Assembly (NCBI GenBank): GCA_026014515.1
Contig: JAOZIG010000086.1
Span: 1-14,200, forward strand
DNA: 14,200 bases
Direction of reading: 5' to 3'
Origin: Candidatus Bathyarchaeota archaeon
Lineage (GTDB): Archaea; Thermoproteota; Bathyarchaeia; TCS64
Both the position numbers and the translations under genes were made by a program. The notes beneath the pieces are model-generated. The model saw nothing but the letters and a program-made list of their open reading frames with translations, was not told where the DNA came from and did no database searches. Of the stretch, positions 1 to 7,132 are shown in pieces. How positions within the stretch are numbered: the first letter of the stretch is position 1; every line of letters begins with the position of its first letter.

Positions 1-76
1 TGAGGTAAATATACTGTAACCATACTATGCATCATTCATTGGGATTCACCCTGTTCCCAATCGTCATGGATTAACC

Positions 77-718
77 ATGGGTGAGTACGCCTCATTCATC
101 AACCGAGACCTCAAATGCAACCTAGAGACAGTCAAGATAAACGACTGGAATAGAGACCAATGGTTCGATGAGACAGGTCTCCCATGGGTTCAGCCAAGCC
201 CCAACATACCATCACTAGACACAGCCACCGTTTTCCCCGGAACATGCTTCTTCGAGGGAATCAACGCTTCTGAGGGACGGGGAACCACCAAGCCCTTTGA
301 GTATCTTGGGGCTCCATATGTTGACTCCAAGAAATGGGCTGACATGTTAAATGGGCTTGATTTACCGGGTGTATTGTTCAGGCGATGCTATTTCACGCCT
401 ACTTTTTGGCGATACAAGGATGAGCAATGCGCTGGAGTTCAGGTACATGTGGTTGATCGTGATGTTTTCCGTCCAGTGGAAACCGGATTGTACCTGTTAT
501 CGACCTTGATCGAGCTTCACCCTGATGATTTTATGTTCAATGATCCAACCTACGATGAGCGTTGCCACTTTGATTTATTAGCAGGTACCGATAAGCTCAG
601 AAAACAACTTGCAGACCATGTGGCTGTTGAGGAGATAATGGCTTCATGGGAACCCGAGCTAGCAGAATACATGAAGGAACGGGAAAACCACCTTCTCTAC
701 GGGGAGAACACACAATGA
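77..718 (+). CDS. namZ: C-terminal part of NamZ-type exo-N-acetylmuramidase (DUF1343), interrupted upstream
   Basis: NamZ (YbbC, DUF1343) enzymes release N-acetylmuramic acid from the non-reducing end of peptidoglycan fragments. The 213 residues from ATG 77 carry family signatures: LPWVQPSPNIPSLDT, the FFEGINASEGRGTTKPFE motif at about residues 58-75, GAPYVDS, and FTPTFWRYK followed by GVQVHV. The ATG at 77 is not a natural start. It lies inside the motif RHGLT-(M)-GE, and codons 20-76 in the same frame read PYYASFIG then PVPNRHGLT, as expected in the family. A TAA at 17-19 interrupts that frame, and no ATG, GTG or TTG lies between it and 77. Full NamZ proteins are about 400 residues, so the N-terminal half would be upstream of the window. 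The 3' end overlaps the next start as ATGA (715-718), which implies translational coupling. Family assignment is strong. Whether this is a pseudogene, a split gene or a sequencing error cannot be settled here. Confidence 0.85.
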   Translation: MGEYASFINRDLKCNLETVKINDWNRDQWFDETGLPWVQPSPNIPSLDTATVFPGTCFFEGINASEGRGTTKPFEYLGAPYVDSKKWADMLNGLDLPGVLFRRCYFTPTFWRYKDEQCAGVQVHVVDRDVFRPVETGLYLLSTLIELHPDDFMFNDPTYDERCHFDLLAGTDKLRKQLADHVAVEEIMASWEPELAEYMKERENHLLYGENTQ

Positions 719-1836
719 AAGCAATCAGAGGAAATTTGGTTACCTCTGTAGGGGTTATCCCGGGGCAGATAGAGTTTGATGAGGAGATAACGTACATAGG
801 TGAGGCTAGGTCCTTTGAGGGTGAGTTAGATGAATACCGTGAGGCATTGATTGCCCCCGGGTTCATCGATATTCATGTCCATGGTTTGGCTGGATACGAT
901 ACAATGGATGATGAACCAGAGAGCCTACATCAAATCTCCAAACACCTAGCAGCCAAGGGAGTAACAGGCTTCCTCGCAACAATACAAACCTCACCATACG
1001 ACGCGATAATCAAGACCCTAAGACGTATCAGGGAAACCGAGACCACTGGAGCCAAACTGCTTGGCTCACATCTTGAAGGACCATACATCAACCCAGAACG
1101 GATAGGAGCGCAGCGTCAAAACATACGAGAACCAAATGAAAACGAGTTACACGAAATCTTGGACGCTGCTGATGGTAGTTTACGGCTGGTAACCATGGCT
1201 CCTGAGATCGAGGGTGGGATATTGGCGGTTGAATATCTTGCTGGTAGAGGCGTATTGGTCTCGGCTGGGCATACTAATGCTACATATGAGGAGGCGATAC
1301 GTGGCTTTGAGGCTGGCGTGGTACTTCTCGCTCACTGCTGGAATGGGATGCGTGGATTACATCATAGGGAACCTGGGGTAATAGGAGCCGGATTAACAGA
1401 CAACGAGGTTTTTGTTGAGGTTATAGCTGACTGCCTCCATGTTCATCCAGCGATACTTGGGCTCACAGTGAAGGCAAAGGGACCGGATAAGGTGGTTCTT
1501 GTATCCGACTCCATCAAACCAGCGGGACTCAAGGAGGGGAAACACGTGTTAGATGGACGAAACTACAACGTGGAGGATGGCTTGGTGCGTCTGGGGTCTG
1601 GTGTAATCGCTGGTAGCTCCATTGGGCTAAATGACGCAGTAAGAAACATGGTAAACAAAGTAGGTTTGACCATATCCGAGGCTGTACAGATGGCATGTGA
1701 TACTCCTGCAAGACTGCTGGGGCTCAACAAGGGGAGCCTGGAGGCTGGTTATGACGCTGATCTTGTGGTATTGGACACGGATTTCAACGTGGTTGAGACC
1801 ATTGTAGAGGGCACGACGGTATACAGGACTGAATAA
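715..1836 (+). CDS. nagA: N-acetylglucosamine-6-phosphate deacetylase
   Basis: Cytosolic amidohydrolase that deacetylates GlcNAc-6-phosphate to GlcN-6-phosphate and acetate, the exit step of amino-sugar salvage. The 373 residues show the family's motifs in order: APGFIDIHVHG with H54 and H56, SHLEGPYI with metal ligand E121, SAGHT with H186, LAHCWNGM with H207, VSDSI with the catalytic-type D264, and a C-terminal AGYDADLVVLD strand. Length matches the usual 370-400. The start ATG at 715 is chosen over an in-frame ATG at 646 because it forms an ATGA overlap with the NamZ stop, has GGGGAG at 701-706 eight bases upstream, and begins at the conserved N-terminal strand. AnmK follows one base after the stop. 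Sitting between a muramidase and a muramic acid kinase, it most likely handles GlcNAc-6-P derived from muramic acid. No bona fide promoter lies within the operon. Confidence 0.93.
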   Translation: MKAIRGNLVTSVGVIPGQIEFDEEITYIGEARSFEGELDEYREALIAPGFIDIHVHGLAGYDTMDDEPESLHQISKHLAAKGVTGFLATIQTSPYDAIIKTLRRIRETETTGAKLLGSHLEGPYINPERIGAQRQNIREPNENELHEILDAADGSLRLVTMAPEIEGGILAVEYLAGRGVLVSAGHTNATYEEAIRGFEAGVVLLAHCWNGMRGLHHREPGVIGAGLTDNEVFVEVIADCLHVHPAILGLTVKAKGPDKVVLVSDSIKPAGLKEGKHVLDGRNYNVEDGLVRLGSGVIAGSSIGLNDAVRNMVNKVGLTISEAVQMACDTPARLLGLNKGSLEAGYDADLVVLDTDFNVVETIVEGTTVYRTE

Positions 1837-1837
1837 G

Positions 1838-2980
1838 ATGAGAGACCTGCAGACACGATTAGGCGAATTAAAGAATAAACCAACCCGGAACATCATCGGG
1901 TTAATGTCAGGTACGTCAGCTGACGGCATCACGGCTGCATATACCGAGATCACGGGTACAGGTGAGACCGCTGAGATCGATCTCATTGGTTACACGACGT
2001 ATCCCTTTGATGACGCGGTTCGGGAACGTGTCTTCAATCTCTTCAAACCCGGGTTAGCCACGGTCAGAGATGTCTGCGAGATGAATGTTGTGCTTGGCGA
2101 GGCTTTCGGTGACGCGGCGAACCAACTCATCAAAGACCTATCCCTCACAGACGTAGATCTGATTGGCAGCCATGGTCAGACCATCTGGCATCAACCAGAC
2201 CAAGGGGCCACACTTCAAATAGGCGAACCAGCGGTAATCTCAGAAAAAACAGGATTGCCCGTGATTGCTGATTTCAGGAAAGCCGACATGGCTGTTGGTG
2301 GTGAAGGGGCTCCTTTAACTCCTTACCTTGATTTTGTGCTTCACAGAGATACTTCTGATTGTAGGGTACTGCAGAATATCGGCGGTATCGCGAATCTAAC
2401 CTATCTAGGCTTAGATGTGATTGCATTTGATACTGGTCCCGGTAACATGATTATCGACGCTGTGGTGAAACGGCATAACGGTGATACCCATGATATTGAC
2501 GGAAACCTAGCCAGAAAAGGCACAATTAATCAGGTGCTTCTTGATGAACTCTTAGAACATCCCTTCTACAGGCAGAAACCACCCAAAACTACAGGCAGAG
2601 AAGTATTCGGAGAACACTACGCTGAACAAGTAACGAGACGAGCCAAAGAACTTGGGCTCAGCCTAGAAGACCTTGTAGCGACGGTTACACAGTTAACAGT
2701 CCAGACAATCATAGACTCCTACGAGAACTATCTTCCAGCAATCGACGCGGTTTATGTCTCGGGTGGTGGTGCACGTAACCCTGTTATCGTTGAAGGGCTA
2801 CGTGCAAGGCTTGAGGTACCGGTGCTTGATTATTCTGAGCTGGGGGTCTCCAGTGAGGCAAAGGAATCAGTGTTGATGGCGTTGCTTGCCAACGAATATG
2901 TGATGGGTACGCCCAGTAACCTGCCATCGGCTACTGGCGCAGATAAAAAAGTGGTGCTTGGTTACGCTACTTGGGTCTAG
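1838..2980 (+). CDS. anmK: Anhydro-N-acetylmuramic acid kinase
   Basis: AnmK opens the 1,6-anhydro ring of anhydro-MurNAc and phosphorylates it with ATP to give MurNAc-6-phosphate in the cytosol. The 380 residues (family about 370) carry the sugar-kinase/actin-like fold motifs: GLMSGTSADG at 21-30, SHGQT at 111-115, QIGEPAVI at 127-134, DFRKADMAVGGEGAPL at 145-160, NIGGIANLT at 180-188, FDTGPGN at 197-203 containing the catalytic-type D198, and VSGGGARNP at 308-316. The family's usual GTSLDG reads GTSADG here, with the aspartate kept. It begins one base after the nagA stop with only a weak upstream purine stretch, which fits translational coupling. Its TAG stop interlocks with that of the convergent peptidase in the palindrome CTAG (2977-2980). 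The MurNAc-6-P etherase MurQ, needed to link this enzyme to NagA, is not in the window. Family assignment is firm; the in vivo substrate (MurNAc or anhydro-MurNAc) is inference. Confidence 0.93.
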   Translation: MRDLQTRLGELKNKPTRNIIGLMSGTSADGITAAYTEITGTGETAEIDLIGYTTYPFDDAVRERVFNLFKPGLATVRDVCEMNVVLGEAFGDAANQLIKDLSLTDVDLIGSHGQTIWHQPDQGATLQIGEPAVISEKTGLPVIADFRKADMAVGGEGAPLTPYLDFVLHRDTSDCRVLQNIGGIANLTYLGLDVIAFDTGPGNMIIDAVVKRHNGDTHDIDGNLARKGTINQVLLDELLEHPFYRQKPPKTTGREVFGEHYAEQVTRRAKELGLSLEDLVATVTQLTVQTIIDSYENYLPAIDAVYVSGGGARNPVIVEGLRARLEVPVLDYSELGVSSEAKESVLMALLANEYVMGTPSNLPSATGADKKVVLGYATWV

Positions 2981-4383
2981 CGTGGGGAGTCTGGGTGCCA
3001 CTTGAGCTGGATTTCCAGCGTCTTCTTCATACCCGTCTTCTCAAGACCTTTGATTATCTTCTTCAACGGTGTATGTTTGGCGATCCGTTTTCTCTGATTT
3101 GCCATCCTGAGTAGCAACCTGACCATCAGCATGGTTCCTTCTTGGAGGTTTCTCGGGTCCACCTTATCCATACAGTCAGCGGTGGTGTGCCCCCATCCTC
3201 TTCCCTGTACAAGCTGTCTCATGCTAGGCTCCTCATGCATATAGATGGCTGGGACTCCCTGCATCACGAATGGCCAGTGGTCGCTAGCTGCGCTCATGCC
3301 TGTGCTGATGCTTGTGGGGTAGGCTACGTCTTCTAGGAACTCCTCGATCCATTGTTTCATCTCTGGTGGCTGATAGACTGTGAAAGCAGCATGCTTCATG
3401 CCATCCACGTAGGCTAAGCCTCCTAGTTCAAGGTTCACCATCATGGCGGTGTTCTTCATCTGGTCAAGGTGATCAGCCACATAACATGTGCTTCCAGTTA
3501 CCCCGACCTCCTCGCAGCCAAAGCAGATGAAACGGATACCACGTTTGAACTTACCCTCATAGGGCTTTAGTAAACGGGCTAACTCCATTGTCACTACTGT
3601 GCCGCTGAGGTTGTCCATGGCTCCCTGAGCAATATCATGCCCATCATAGTGACCACCCACAACGATCCATTCATCAATCCTACCCGGCAACTCCGCCACG
3701 ATATTCGCTGACTTAGTATTGGGTAACACCTTGCTGCCGTCACTGAACTTTACACGTACAGGCTTATCCTTCGCCAACCTTAACATCAGTGAACCAGTCT
3801 CAAGGCTTACACCGATCCCCGGAATCTCACCACCCATCCTGTAGCTAGGTCTTAGGCTACCTGTAGGTGCTAATTGTCCCGGGTTATGATTCATGAAGAT
3901 GAAACCAACTGCTCCATACTTCACAGCATAACCATACTTGGTACGTCGGTGAACCCTTTTACCCGTTGGACTTGTGGCGCTGCTGCAGAGAACTATTTTT
4001 CCTTTGACATCCTCTGGTTTTACTGCCTCGAACTCCTCTGGGCTACCGGTGCCAAGGTTGATGACATCTGCTTCTACTGTGCCCCCGGGGCTCATAGCTA
4101 GGCTGATGGCTTCAAACTCCCGTTTTACAGGGGCTGTCATCTCAAGTTTTACTGGTCCACGTTTCCAGCCATAATAGGTGAAGGGTATGGCTTGTGCGTT
4201 CTCGTAGCCGTATTCCTTGAGTTTCTTTACCATGTATTCTTGGGCTTGTTTCTCGCTCGGTGTGCCCGCGAACCTGCTTCCTATCTCGTCAGCCATGACG
4301 AGCATATTTTCATAAATCTGGCTATTTTGCCAGACCTCTCCTATAAGCTCTTTCTCAAGCTTTTGTTCTTTTGAGGTGAGCAT
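2977..4383 (-). CDS. M28-family zinc aminopeptidase with PA-type insert
   Basis: Metallopeptidase that probably removes N-terminal residues from peptides. The 468-residue protein has an N-terminal helical part, a protease-associated-like segment at about 100-230 (GKIVLCSSA, YGAVGFIFMNHNPGQL), then the M28 catalytic core. Visible metal and catalytic residues are H245 and D247 (GGHYDGHD), bridging D257 (GAMDNLSG), E291-E292 (CFGCEEVGVTGS), E319 (VNLELGG) and H399 (GHTTADCMDKVD). Many M28 enzymes have aspartate at the position of E319. There is no signal peptide or membrane segment, so it should be cytosolic. It is a single-gene unit: the stop overlaps convergent anmK by 4 bases and the start faces a 168-base gap. 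A possible TATA element lies at 4410-4417. Exact substrate cannot be read from sequence; leucyl-type aminopeptidase and carboxypeptidase-Q-like roles are both possible. Confidence 0.88.
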   Translation of the reverse strand: MLTSKEQKLEKELIGEVWQNSQIYENMLVMADEIGSRFAGTPSEKQAQEYMVKKLKEYGYENAQAIPFTYYGWKRGPVKLEMTAPVKREFEAISLAMSPGGTVEADVINLGTGSPEEFEAVKPEDVKGKIVLCSSATSPTGKRVHRRTKYGYAVKYGAVGFIFMNHNPGQLAPTGSLRPSYRMGGEIPGIGVSLETGSLMLRLAKDKPVRVKFSDGSKVLPNTKSANIVAELPGRIDEWIVVGGHYDGHDIAQGAMDNLSGTVVTMELARLLKPYEGKFKRGIRFICFGCEEVGVTGSTCYVADHLDQMKNTAMMVNLELGGLAYVDGMKHAAFTVYQPPEMKQWIEEFLEDVAYPTSISTGMSAASDHWPFVMQGVPAIYMHEEPSMRQLVQGRGWGHTTADCMDKVDPRNLQEGTMLMVRLLLRMANQRKRIAKHTPLKKIIKGLEKTGMKKTLEIQLKWHPDSPR

Positions 4384-4409
4384 CTTGTATCATTTAGCTA
4401 AGGCTGAAC

Positions 4410-4417
4410 ATGTATAA
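4410..4417 (-). promoter_or_regulatory. Possible TATA box for the M28 peptidase
   Basis: The - strand reads TTATACAT here, 27-34 bases before the ATG at 4383, which would give a nearly leaderless transcript. The rest of the 4384-4551 gap holds a run GGGGAGGGGGGG (4438-4449, + strand) of unknown meaning and no gene or RNA that I can recognise. Confidence 0.3.
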
Positions 4418-4551
4418 GAAATATAGACGCAACAATAGGGGAGGGGGGGTAGCGCATCAAAGCCCCTAAACGGCTGCTTTAATGATAAACAACCCTAGAA
4501 GCGCCCAGATTACTCTATGATATATGACAAAAAGCGTCACCTTAAGCACAT

Positions 4552-4782
4552 TTATGTGACCAGTTTGATGGTTTTCTCCTCTTCCCTGCATTTTGGACAT
4601 TCAAGTCGCTGATCATATCCGTGGGCATAATCTATTATCAAGCCATGCTTGGGGCAATTGAAGGCATAATGGGGTATCGGCTCCTTCCATCCTTCCTTCA
4701 TATGGTCGCCTACATAGACGTAGCCGCTTAGTTGCAGCTTTAGTCTTTGTAGAAGTTTGATTCTTGGATCCATTTCGCTCAT
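4552..4782 (-). CDS. Small zinc-ribbon protein, function unknown
   Basis: A 76-residue protein with an N-terminal helix (DPRIKLLQRLKLQL) and a compact putative zinc site made of C43-P-K-H46 and C62-P-K-C65, with H54 between them. The paired CP motifs 19 residues apart resemble treble-clef or zinc-ribbon folds, but I do not recognise the family and assign no function. The start is taken at ATG 4782. A GTG at 4788 is also in frame, but AGGTG on the - strand lies nine bases before the ATG and only three before the GTG. A strong TATA-like element sits at 4829-4838, so the gene has its own promoter and a leader of roughly 25 bases. Downstream, the - strand carries a T-run at 4529-4533 that may end transcription. 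Coding is supported by the conserved-looking metal motif and promoter. Confidence 0.65.
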   Translation of the reverse strand: MSEMDPRIKLLQRLKLQLSGYVYVGDHMKEGWKEPIPHYAFNCPKHGLIIDYAHGYDQRLECPKCREEEKTIKLVT

Positions 4783-4828
4783 TTTCACTCACACCTGAAC
4801 TCTGGATATATTGAATTTAGTGTATAAA

Positions 4829-4838
4829 TTATATAAAA
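4829..4838 (-). promoter_or_regulatory. TATA box of the small zinc-ribbon gene
   Basis: The - strand reads TTTTATATAA, the best archaeal TATA match in the window, 47-56 bases before the ATG at 4782. A start site about 25 bases downstream leaves a leader of about 25 bases that includes the AGGTG ribosome-binding sequence. Confidence 0.5.
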
Positions 4839-4873
4839 ATAGTGTCGTAGAGATATCTACATACAATATGGAG

Positions 4874-5407
4874 CTAAAATAACTTAATTACATCCTCAAT
4901 GAGAGCAAGCTCACCCGGTTTCTTAAGAATCTCTGCTTTCTCATATGCAGTAGCTAATACTGCTCCGAGATACTCTAAGCCGAGGTAATGGAAGCTCATC
5001 TTATACAGTTCTACGAGTGGTTCTGTACATTCAGGTCCTTCCTCTGATGGTACCACAAGTATACCTTTCTTGCCTCTGAGTTTCTTGTTGGCGATGTATG
5101 GTCTGAGTCTATCAATCAGGGTCTTCATGGGTCCTGTGGGTCCGTAGAAGTAGATGGGGGTGCCGAATATGATGATGTCAGCACTGTCGAGAGAACCATA
5201 TATTTTTCTCATATCATCAATGATTATACATTCCAGTTCACCGCGTTTACACGCCCTGCAGTCAATACAAGGCTTAATCTGTTGATCATAGAGGTAGATT
5301 TTCTCACTGGAGTACCCCTTCTTGGCTCCATCCTCCAGTATCTTGTCTACAAGGATATCCGTGTTACTCATCTTACGGGGACTACCTACAAGCGCTGTAA
5401 TCTTCAT
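4874..5407 (-). CDS. Iron-sulfur flavoprotein-like NAD(P)H-dependent FMN reductase
   Basis: A 177-residue flavodoxin-fold protein of the NADPH-dependent FMN reductase / archaeal iron-sulfur flavoprotein group, which passes electrons between a 4Fe-4S cluster and FMN. The FMN phosphate loop is GSPRKMSNT (8-16), and the flavin-contacting loop is TPIYFYGPTGPMK (83-95). Four cysteines C47, C50, C53 and C60 form a compact CX2CX2CX6C motif, as in cluster-binding members. The start is placed at ATG 5407, where the first beta strand MKITALVGSPRK begins, not at the upstream ATG 5440, which would add eleven unconserved residues. A TTTAAAT box at 5431-5437 sits 24-30 bases before this start, supporting a leaderless transcript. 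It is divergent from the gamma-glutamyltransferase gene and shares a 75-base promoter region with it. Redox partner and substrate are unknown. Confidence 0.82.
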   Translation of the reverse strand: MKITALVGSPRKMSNTDILVDKILEDGAKKGYSSEKIYLYDQQIKPCIDCRACKRGELECIIIDDMRKIYGSLDSADIIIFGTPIYFYGPTGPMKTLIDRLRPYIANKKLRGKKGILVVPSEEGPECTEPLVELYKMSFHYLGLEYLGAVLATAYEKAEILKKPGELALIEDVIKLF

Positions 5408-5430
5408 GATAATGAAAACCAGTTGAACCC

Positions 5431-5437
5431 ATTTAAA
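5431..5437 (-). promoter_or_regulatory. TATA-like box of the iron-sulfur flavoprotein gene
   Basis: The - strand reads TTTAAAT, 24-30 bases before ATG 5407, with no Shine-Dalgarno between. Its position inside the longer open frame from 5440 is evidence against that longer start. Confidence 0.42.
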
Positions 5438-5452
5438 CACATCAGCGTTAGT

Positions 5453-5458
5453 CTTATG
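5453..5458 (+). promoter_or_regulatory. Possible TATA-like box of the gamma-glutamyltransferase gene
   Basis: CTTATG, 25-30 bases before ATG 5483. The sequence is weak, but the spacing matches that of several other genes here and no Shine-Dalgarno precedes the start. Confidence 0.28.
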
Positions 5459-5482
5459 TCCCGCCAGCCTTGTCCCTAATGT

Positions 5483-7090
5483 ATGAAATTCAACTCACGT
5501 AGAAGCCCAGTATACGGAACCCATGGGATGGTAGCCAGCAGCCAGCCACTAGCCACCATGGCTGGAATCGAGATACTAAAAAAAGGTGGAAACGCAGCCG
5601 ACGCAGCGGTAGCCGTCGCATCCTCGTTAAACATGACAGAGCCATGCAGCACCGGCATCGGTGGAGACGCCTTCTGCCTATTCTTTAACGCTAAGACCAA
5701 ACAAGTACGTGGCCTGAACGCCAGCGGCAGAGCACCCGCTGCATTGAACATAGAATACCTAGCAGAACAAGGCATCAAAGATCGGCTGCCCCCCACGAGC
5801 CCCCACACGGTAACCGTACCTGGCGCAGCTGCAGGGTGGGTTGACACAATAGAAAGCTTCGGCTCAATGACCATGCCCGAGGTACTGGCACCAGCAATCA
5901 GACTGGGTGAGGAAGGTTTCCCAGTGAGCCCCATAACAGCAAGAGCATGGAACATGGGTATTCCTAAGCTGAAGAATGGACCCCACTACGAGGAGATGCT
6001 CATCAATGGAAAAGCTCCAGGTGCAGGTGAGATAATGAAGAACAAGAACCTAGCCCGGACATTCAGAGAAGTTGCTGAGCATGGAAAGGCAGGGTTCTAT
6101 GAGGGTAGGATCGCAGAGGAGATAGTGAAGGTGTTAGAGCCTATGGGTGGCGTGATGACTGTTGATGACCTGAAAAACCACTACAGTACGTTCCCTGATC
6201 CGATAACCACGAACTATAAGGGGCTTGATGTCTACGAGATACCCCCCAACGGGCAAGGCATCACGGCTTTAATCGCTTTAAACATCCTTGAGGAGTACGA
6301 TTTTACAGGTATACCTCATGGCTCTACAAAGCATCTTCATACATTGATCGAGGCGATGAGACTGGCGTTTGCTGATACGCGTTGGTATGTAGCGGATTCT
6401 GATGTCACTGATGTTCCGGTAAAGGAGTTGATCAGCAAGGAATACGCTGCAAAGCGGAGGACACTACTGGACCCAGAGAAGGCTTCCGTAGACGTATTGA
6501 AAGGCTCACCAGTAGCGGGCTCAGATACCGTCTACTTCTGCGTTGTCGACGGCATGGGAAACGCATGCAGCTTTATCATCAGCAACTACGCCGGCTTCGG
6601 CACAGGAATCATACCCAAAGGCTGCGGATTCACCCTACAGAACCGTGGCTTCGGATTCAGTCTTGACCCAGAGCACCCAAACAGGCTTGAACCCAATAAA
6701 CGACCATACCACACCATCATCCCCGGTATGCTCATGCAGGACGGCGAACTCTACGCACCATTCGGTGTAATGGGTGGATTCATGCAGCCACAGGGACACA
6801 CACAGGTGGTCGTCAACATGGTGGATTATGGTATGAACCCACAGGAAGCATTGGACGCTGGACGATTCTGTATTCTTGACGGGGAGAGCGGCGGTAAAGT
6901 GCACATTGAGGACGAGATCAACGTCAAGGTCATGAGTGAACTAGCGAGCATGGGGCATGAAGTTGTACCAAGAAGTGGCTGGGGACGAGGCGTATTTGGT
7001 AGGGGACAGATTATTTATCGTAACCCTGAGTCCGGTGTCTTGACCGCTGGTAGTGATCCAAGGGCTGATGGCTGCGCTATCGGCTGGTAA
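5483..7090 (+). CDS. Gamma-glutamyltransferase-like Ntn hydrolase
   Basis: Member of the gamma-glutamyltransferase family, which cleaves gamma-glutamyl amide bonds and transfers the glutamyl group to water or an acceptor. These proteins self-cleave before a threonine that becomes the N-terminal nucleophile. In this 535-residue protein T349 in GSDTVYFCVVDGMGN is the matching nucleophile, giving a large subunit of about 348 residues and a small one of about 187. Other family landmarks are GGNAADAAVAVA (35-46), STGIGGDAF (56-64), NASGRAP with R83 at the substrate-arginine position, FGTGIIP (372-378), RPYHTIIPGM (407-416) and VMGGFMQPQGH (429-439). The last motif resembles the YwrD-like branch more than periplasmic GGT. 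There is no signal peptide, so it should act inside the cell. The start ATG 5483 has a weak TATA-like box 25-30 bases upstream. Acylase-type substrates are an alternative. Confidence 0.88.
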   Translation: MKFNSRRSPVYGTHGMVASSQPLATMAGIEILKKGGNAADAAVAVASSLNMTEPCSTGIGGDAFCLFFNAKTKQVRGLNASGRAPAALNIEYLAEQGIKDRLPPTSPHTVTVPGAAAGWVDTIESFGSMTMPEVLAPAIRLGEEGFPVSPITARAWNMGIPKLKNGPHYEEMLINGKAPGAGEIMKNKNLARTFREVAEHGKAGFYEGRIAEEIVKVLEPMGGVMTVDDLKNHYSTFPDPITTNYKGLDVYEIPPNGQGITALIALNILEEYDFTGIPHGSTKHLHTLIEAMRLAFADTRWYVADSDVTDVPVKELISKEYAAKRRTLLDPEKASVDVLKGSPVAGSDTVYFCVVDGMGNACSFIISNYAGFGTGIIPKGCGFTLQNRGFGFSLDPEHPNRLEPNKRPYHTIIPGMLMQDGELYAPFGVMGGFMQPQGHTQVVVNMVDYGMNPQEALDAGRFCILDGESGGKVHIEDEINVKVMSELASMGHEVVPRSGWGRGVFGRGQIIYRNPESGVLTAGSDPRADGCAIGW

Positions 7091-7097
7091 CCTATCA

Positions 7098-7109
7098 TTT
7101 CTTTTTAAT
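7098..7109 (+). promoter_or_regulatory. T-rich tract: likely end of the GGT transcript and TATA box of pepD
   Basis: TTTCTTTTTAAT lies in the 42-base gap between the two genes. The T-run starts 8 bases after the upstream stop, as expected for an archaeal terminator. The TTTTTAAT part is 24-31 bases before ATG 7133, the usual TATA distance for a leaderless transcript. One element may serve both roles. Confidence 0.4.
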
Positions 7110-7132
7110 CCCTGTAGTGTCTACATTATTCT

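Noticed and set aside
646..714. N-terminal extension of nagA from ATG 646
   Set aside because: The 23 extra residues are an out-of-frame reading of the NamZ end, while ATG 715 has a Shine-Dalgarno sequence and the ATGA overlap.
597..1986. Long open frames on the - strand across namZ, nagA and anmK
   Set aside because: They are shadows of well-supported + strand genes, with low-complexity protein sequence and no family motifs.
4460..4550. C/D-box small RNA, from ATGATAA and TATGATA strings
   Set aside because: No D box (CUGA) or paired terminal stem at the required spacing on either strand.
4525..4560. Hairpins TGAC...GTCA and GTCAC...GTGAC after the zinc-ribbon gene
   Set aside because: The stems are only 4-5 bp and mutually incompatible; the T-run at 4529-4533 alone may stop transcription, but no real terminator structure is supported.
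4847..4860. AGATATCT palindrome near the zinc-ribbon promoter
   Set aside because: Only 8 bp, with no extended symmetry; expected by chance in AT-rich spacer.
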